Assembly: GCA_035534175.1 (NCBI GenBank)
Contig: DATLSM010000109.1
Span: 1 to 64,000 of the forward strand
Direction: 5' to 3'
Source of the DNA: DATLSM01 sp035534175
GTDB lineage: Bacteria; Actinomycetota; Thermoleophilia; Solirubrobacterales; 70-9
Length of the DNA stretch: 64,000 bases
Shown here piece after piece: positions 62,698 to 64,000 of the stretch. The translations under genes and the position numbers were made by a program. The first letter of the stretch is position 1, and every line of letters begins with the position of its first letter. The notes beneath the pieces are model-generated. The model worked only from the letters and a program-made list of their open reading frames with translations, did no database searches and had not been told where the DNA came from.

Positions 62698-64000
62698 GGC
62701 TGCCCGACGCGGTCGCGGGTAACCGCAAACGCCTGGCTCTGGCGATCGTCGCCGCGCTGGTTATCGCCGGCTATTACCTGCTCAGCCGCCAGCTGGGCCG
62801 TCTCAACCTCCACGCCCTGCTGGAAGAAGTTTCCAACACGCTCGGCGCCTGGACCTACCTGCTGGTCGGCGTCTTCGCCTTCGCCGAGGTCGGCGCCTTC
62901 GTCGGCGTGATCGTGCCGGGAGAGACGGTGATGTTGCTCGGCGGTGCGGTTGCCGGGCAGGGCGCGATCGACATCTACCTGCTGATCGGGATCGCCTGGT
63001 TCGCGGCCTGGGCTGGAGACACGACCAGCTTTTTCATCGGCCGCAGGTTGGGGCGGGATTTCGTCATCCGCCACGGGCCTCGCCTCGGGGTGAGCCACGA
63101 GCGCTTCGAGAAGGTCGAGGACCACTTCGCCAGGCACGGCGGCACGACGATCTTCATCGGCCGCTTCGTCAGCCTGGTCAGGGCCTTCGCCCCGTTCGTC
63201 GCCGGCAGCTCGGGAATGCGCTACCGCGCCTTCGTCCCCTACAGCATCCTCGGCTGCGGCCTCTTCGTCACCGCCCACATCCTGATCGGCTACCTCTTCT
63301 CCCGCAGCATCGACACCGCCGCCAGGTACGCGGGCAGGGGCGCCCTGCTGCTCGGCGCTCTGATCGTCGCGATCGTCGGGGCGGTCGTCCTCTTCCGCCA
63401 CTTCCGCGCTCTGGAGAATCGCCGCGCTGCGGCGGGCTGGATGGCGCGCCATCCGGCGACCCGCTGGCTCGTCGCCCTGATCAGGCGCTTCCGGCCCCAG
63501 CTGCGCTTCCTCTGGGCCCGCGTCACACCGGGCGGGACCTTTGGCCTCGAGCTGACCTCGCTGATGGCCGCCCTGGCCGTCTCGCTCTTCGTCCTCATCG
63601 CCTATGCGCTGGTGCTGGGCCACCAACCGGGACCGACCCCGGGTGACGTCACCGCGAGGGAAATCGTCGAAGGCATCCGCACCGGCTGGCTCACCGATCT
63701 GGCCAAGATCGTCGCCGCACTCGGCTCGGAGGGCCTCGTCTGGGGCATAGCCCTCGCCTGCGCCCTCTTTTTGGCCACCCGAGGGCGCTGGACGGAGCTG
63801 GTGGTACTGATCGCCGGGATGACGCTGACCGTGGTCGGCTTCCACGCGATCAGGGCGGCCGTCGATCGGCCCCGTCCGCCCCATCCCGTGGCCGGATTCT
63901 CCGGCTCCTCCTTTCCCAGCGGGGGGGCGGCCTACTCGGTCCTCTACGTGTGGCTGGCGGCGATGATCGTCATCCGGCTGCGACCGGGGATGGCCCGGGG
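62694..64000 (+). CDS. DedA (SNARE-associated)-PAP2 fusion membrane protein, 3' end outside window
   Basis: At least 435 residues. The N-terminal part is a DedA/VTT domain: AEVGAFVGVIVPGETVMLLGG, then FFIGRRLGRDF and FIGRFVSLVRAFAPFVAG, the family signature. The C-terminal part is a PAP2-type phosphatase: AAVDRPRPPHPV, then FSGSSFPSGGAAYSVLY with the catalytic region begun. Such fusions probably flip and dephosphorylate undecaprenyl-phosphate or phospholipids. The GTG overlaps the ispE stop (GTGA), so it belongs to the rsmI-ispE operon. The end is cut at 64000. Confidence 0.88.
   Translation, partial: MRLPDAVAGNRKRLALAIVAALVIAGYYLLSRQLGRLNLHALLEEVSNTLGAWTYLLVGVFAFAEVGAFVGVIVPGETVMLLGGAVAGQGAIDIYLLIGIAWFAAWAGDTTSFFIGRRLGRDFVIRHGPRLGVSHERFEKVEDHFARHGGTTIFIGRFVSLVRAFAPFVAGSSGMRYRAFVPYSILGCGLFVTAHILIGYLFSRSIDTAARYAGRGALLLGALIVAIVGAVVLFRHFRALENRRAAAGWMARHPATRWLVALIRRFRPQLRFLWARVTPGGTFGLELTSLMAALAVSLFVLIAYALVLGHQPGPTPGDVTAREIVEGIRTGWLTDLAKIVAALGSEGLVWGIALACALFLATRGRWTELVVLIAGMTLTVVGFHAIRAAVDRPRPPHPVAGFSGSSFPSGGAAYSVLYVWLAAMIVIRLRPGMAR

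Overview
The window is GC-rich, has many GTG starts and shows mostly actinobacterial-style gene content. It reads as a chromosome segment of a high-GC actinobacterium, most likely of the Thermoleophilia/Solirubrobacterales type. That placement is my inference from overall protein character, the large-form SRP RNA and the SdhABE-type succinate dehydrogenase; a 16S or marker-gene tree would be needed to confirm it.

Layout. Positions 1-4551 are the edge of an integration hotspot at a tRNA-Val(CAC) gene. An integrase C-terminus runs off the left edge. A 52-bp copy of the tRNA 3' half (328-379) repeats the end of the intact tRNA (4478-4529). Between the copies lie two VapBC toxin-antitoxin modules, each with its own palindromic operator, a SWIM zinc-finger protein, and decayed remnants of a TetR regulator and of what may be a nuclease/STAND defence protein. 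Positions 4581-11800 hold an internally deleted CPA2 antiporter, the SRP RNA, a GT-C type membrane protein, the dnaX-ebfC-recR replication/repair cluster, a degenerate GGDEF protein and a MerR regulator.

Positions 12005-19132 form a phosphate locus: pstS divergent from pstCAB, two zinc-ribbon proteins, and a membrane-anchored phosphoesterase that also begins with a zinc ribbon. A 17-18 nt element, TTCACA-N5-NWAACR, occurs three times between pstS and pstC, once in front of each of the divergent zinc-ribbon and phosphoesterase genes, and once in front of a secreted alkaline-phosphatase-family protein at 51.5-53.2 kb. I read this as the PHO box of the organism. Positions 19415-33509 are core metabolism: lysC, asd, an Na+/H+ antiporter, sdhA-sdhB-sdhE, an S2P protease, an AidB-like acyl-CoA dehydrogenase, icd, mdh, a coiled-coil/winged-helix protein and a fatty acid hydroxylase.

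Positions 33646-44903 carry hsp20-lon, a GT-C protein, a TetR gene next to a ruined MMPL transporter, an amidase, an R2lox-SCP2 fusion and an acyl-CoA ligase. Positions 45063-53184 are an accessory stretch of methyltransferases, VOC proteins, a DUF899 protein, an unusually AT-rich DUF1059-like gene, an autoregulated ArsR-SRPBCC pair, a VOC remnant and secreted proteins. Positions 53829-64000 return to housekeeping: glycyl-tRNA synthetase, FmdB, LCP, ROK kinase, then the tightly packed rsmI, metG, tatD, rsmA, ispE run and a DedA-PAP2 fusion cut by the window end.

No CRISPR array, rRNA or insertion sequence was seen. The strongest candidate for something not previously described is the phosphate regulon: the zinc-ribbon trio and the zinc-ribbon/TM/phosphoesterase fusion share the predicted PHO box with pst.
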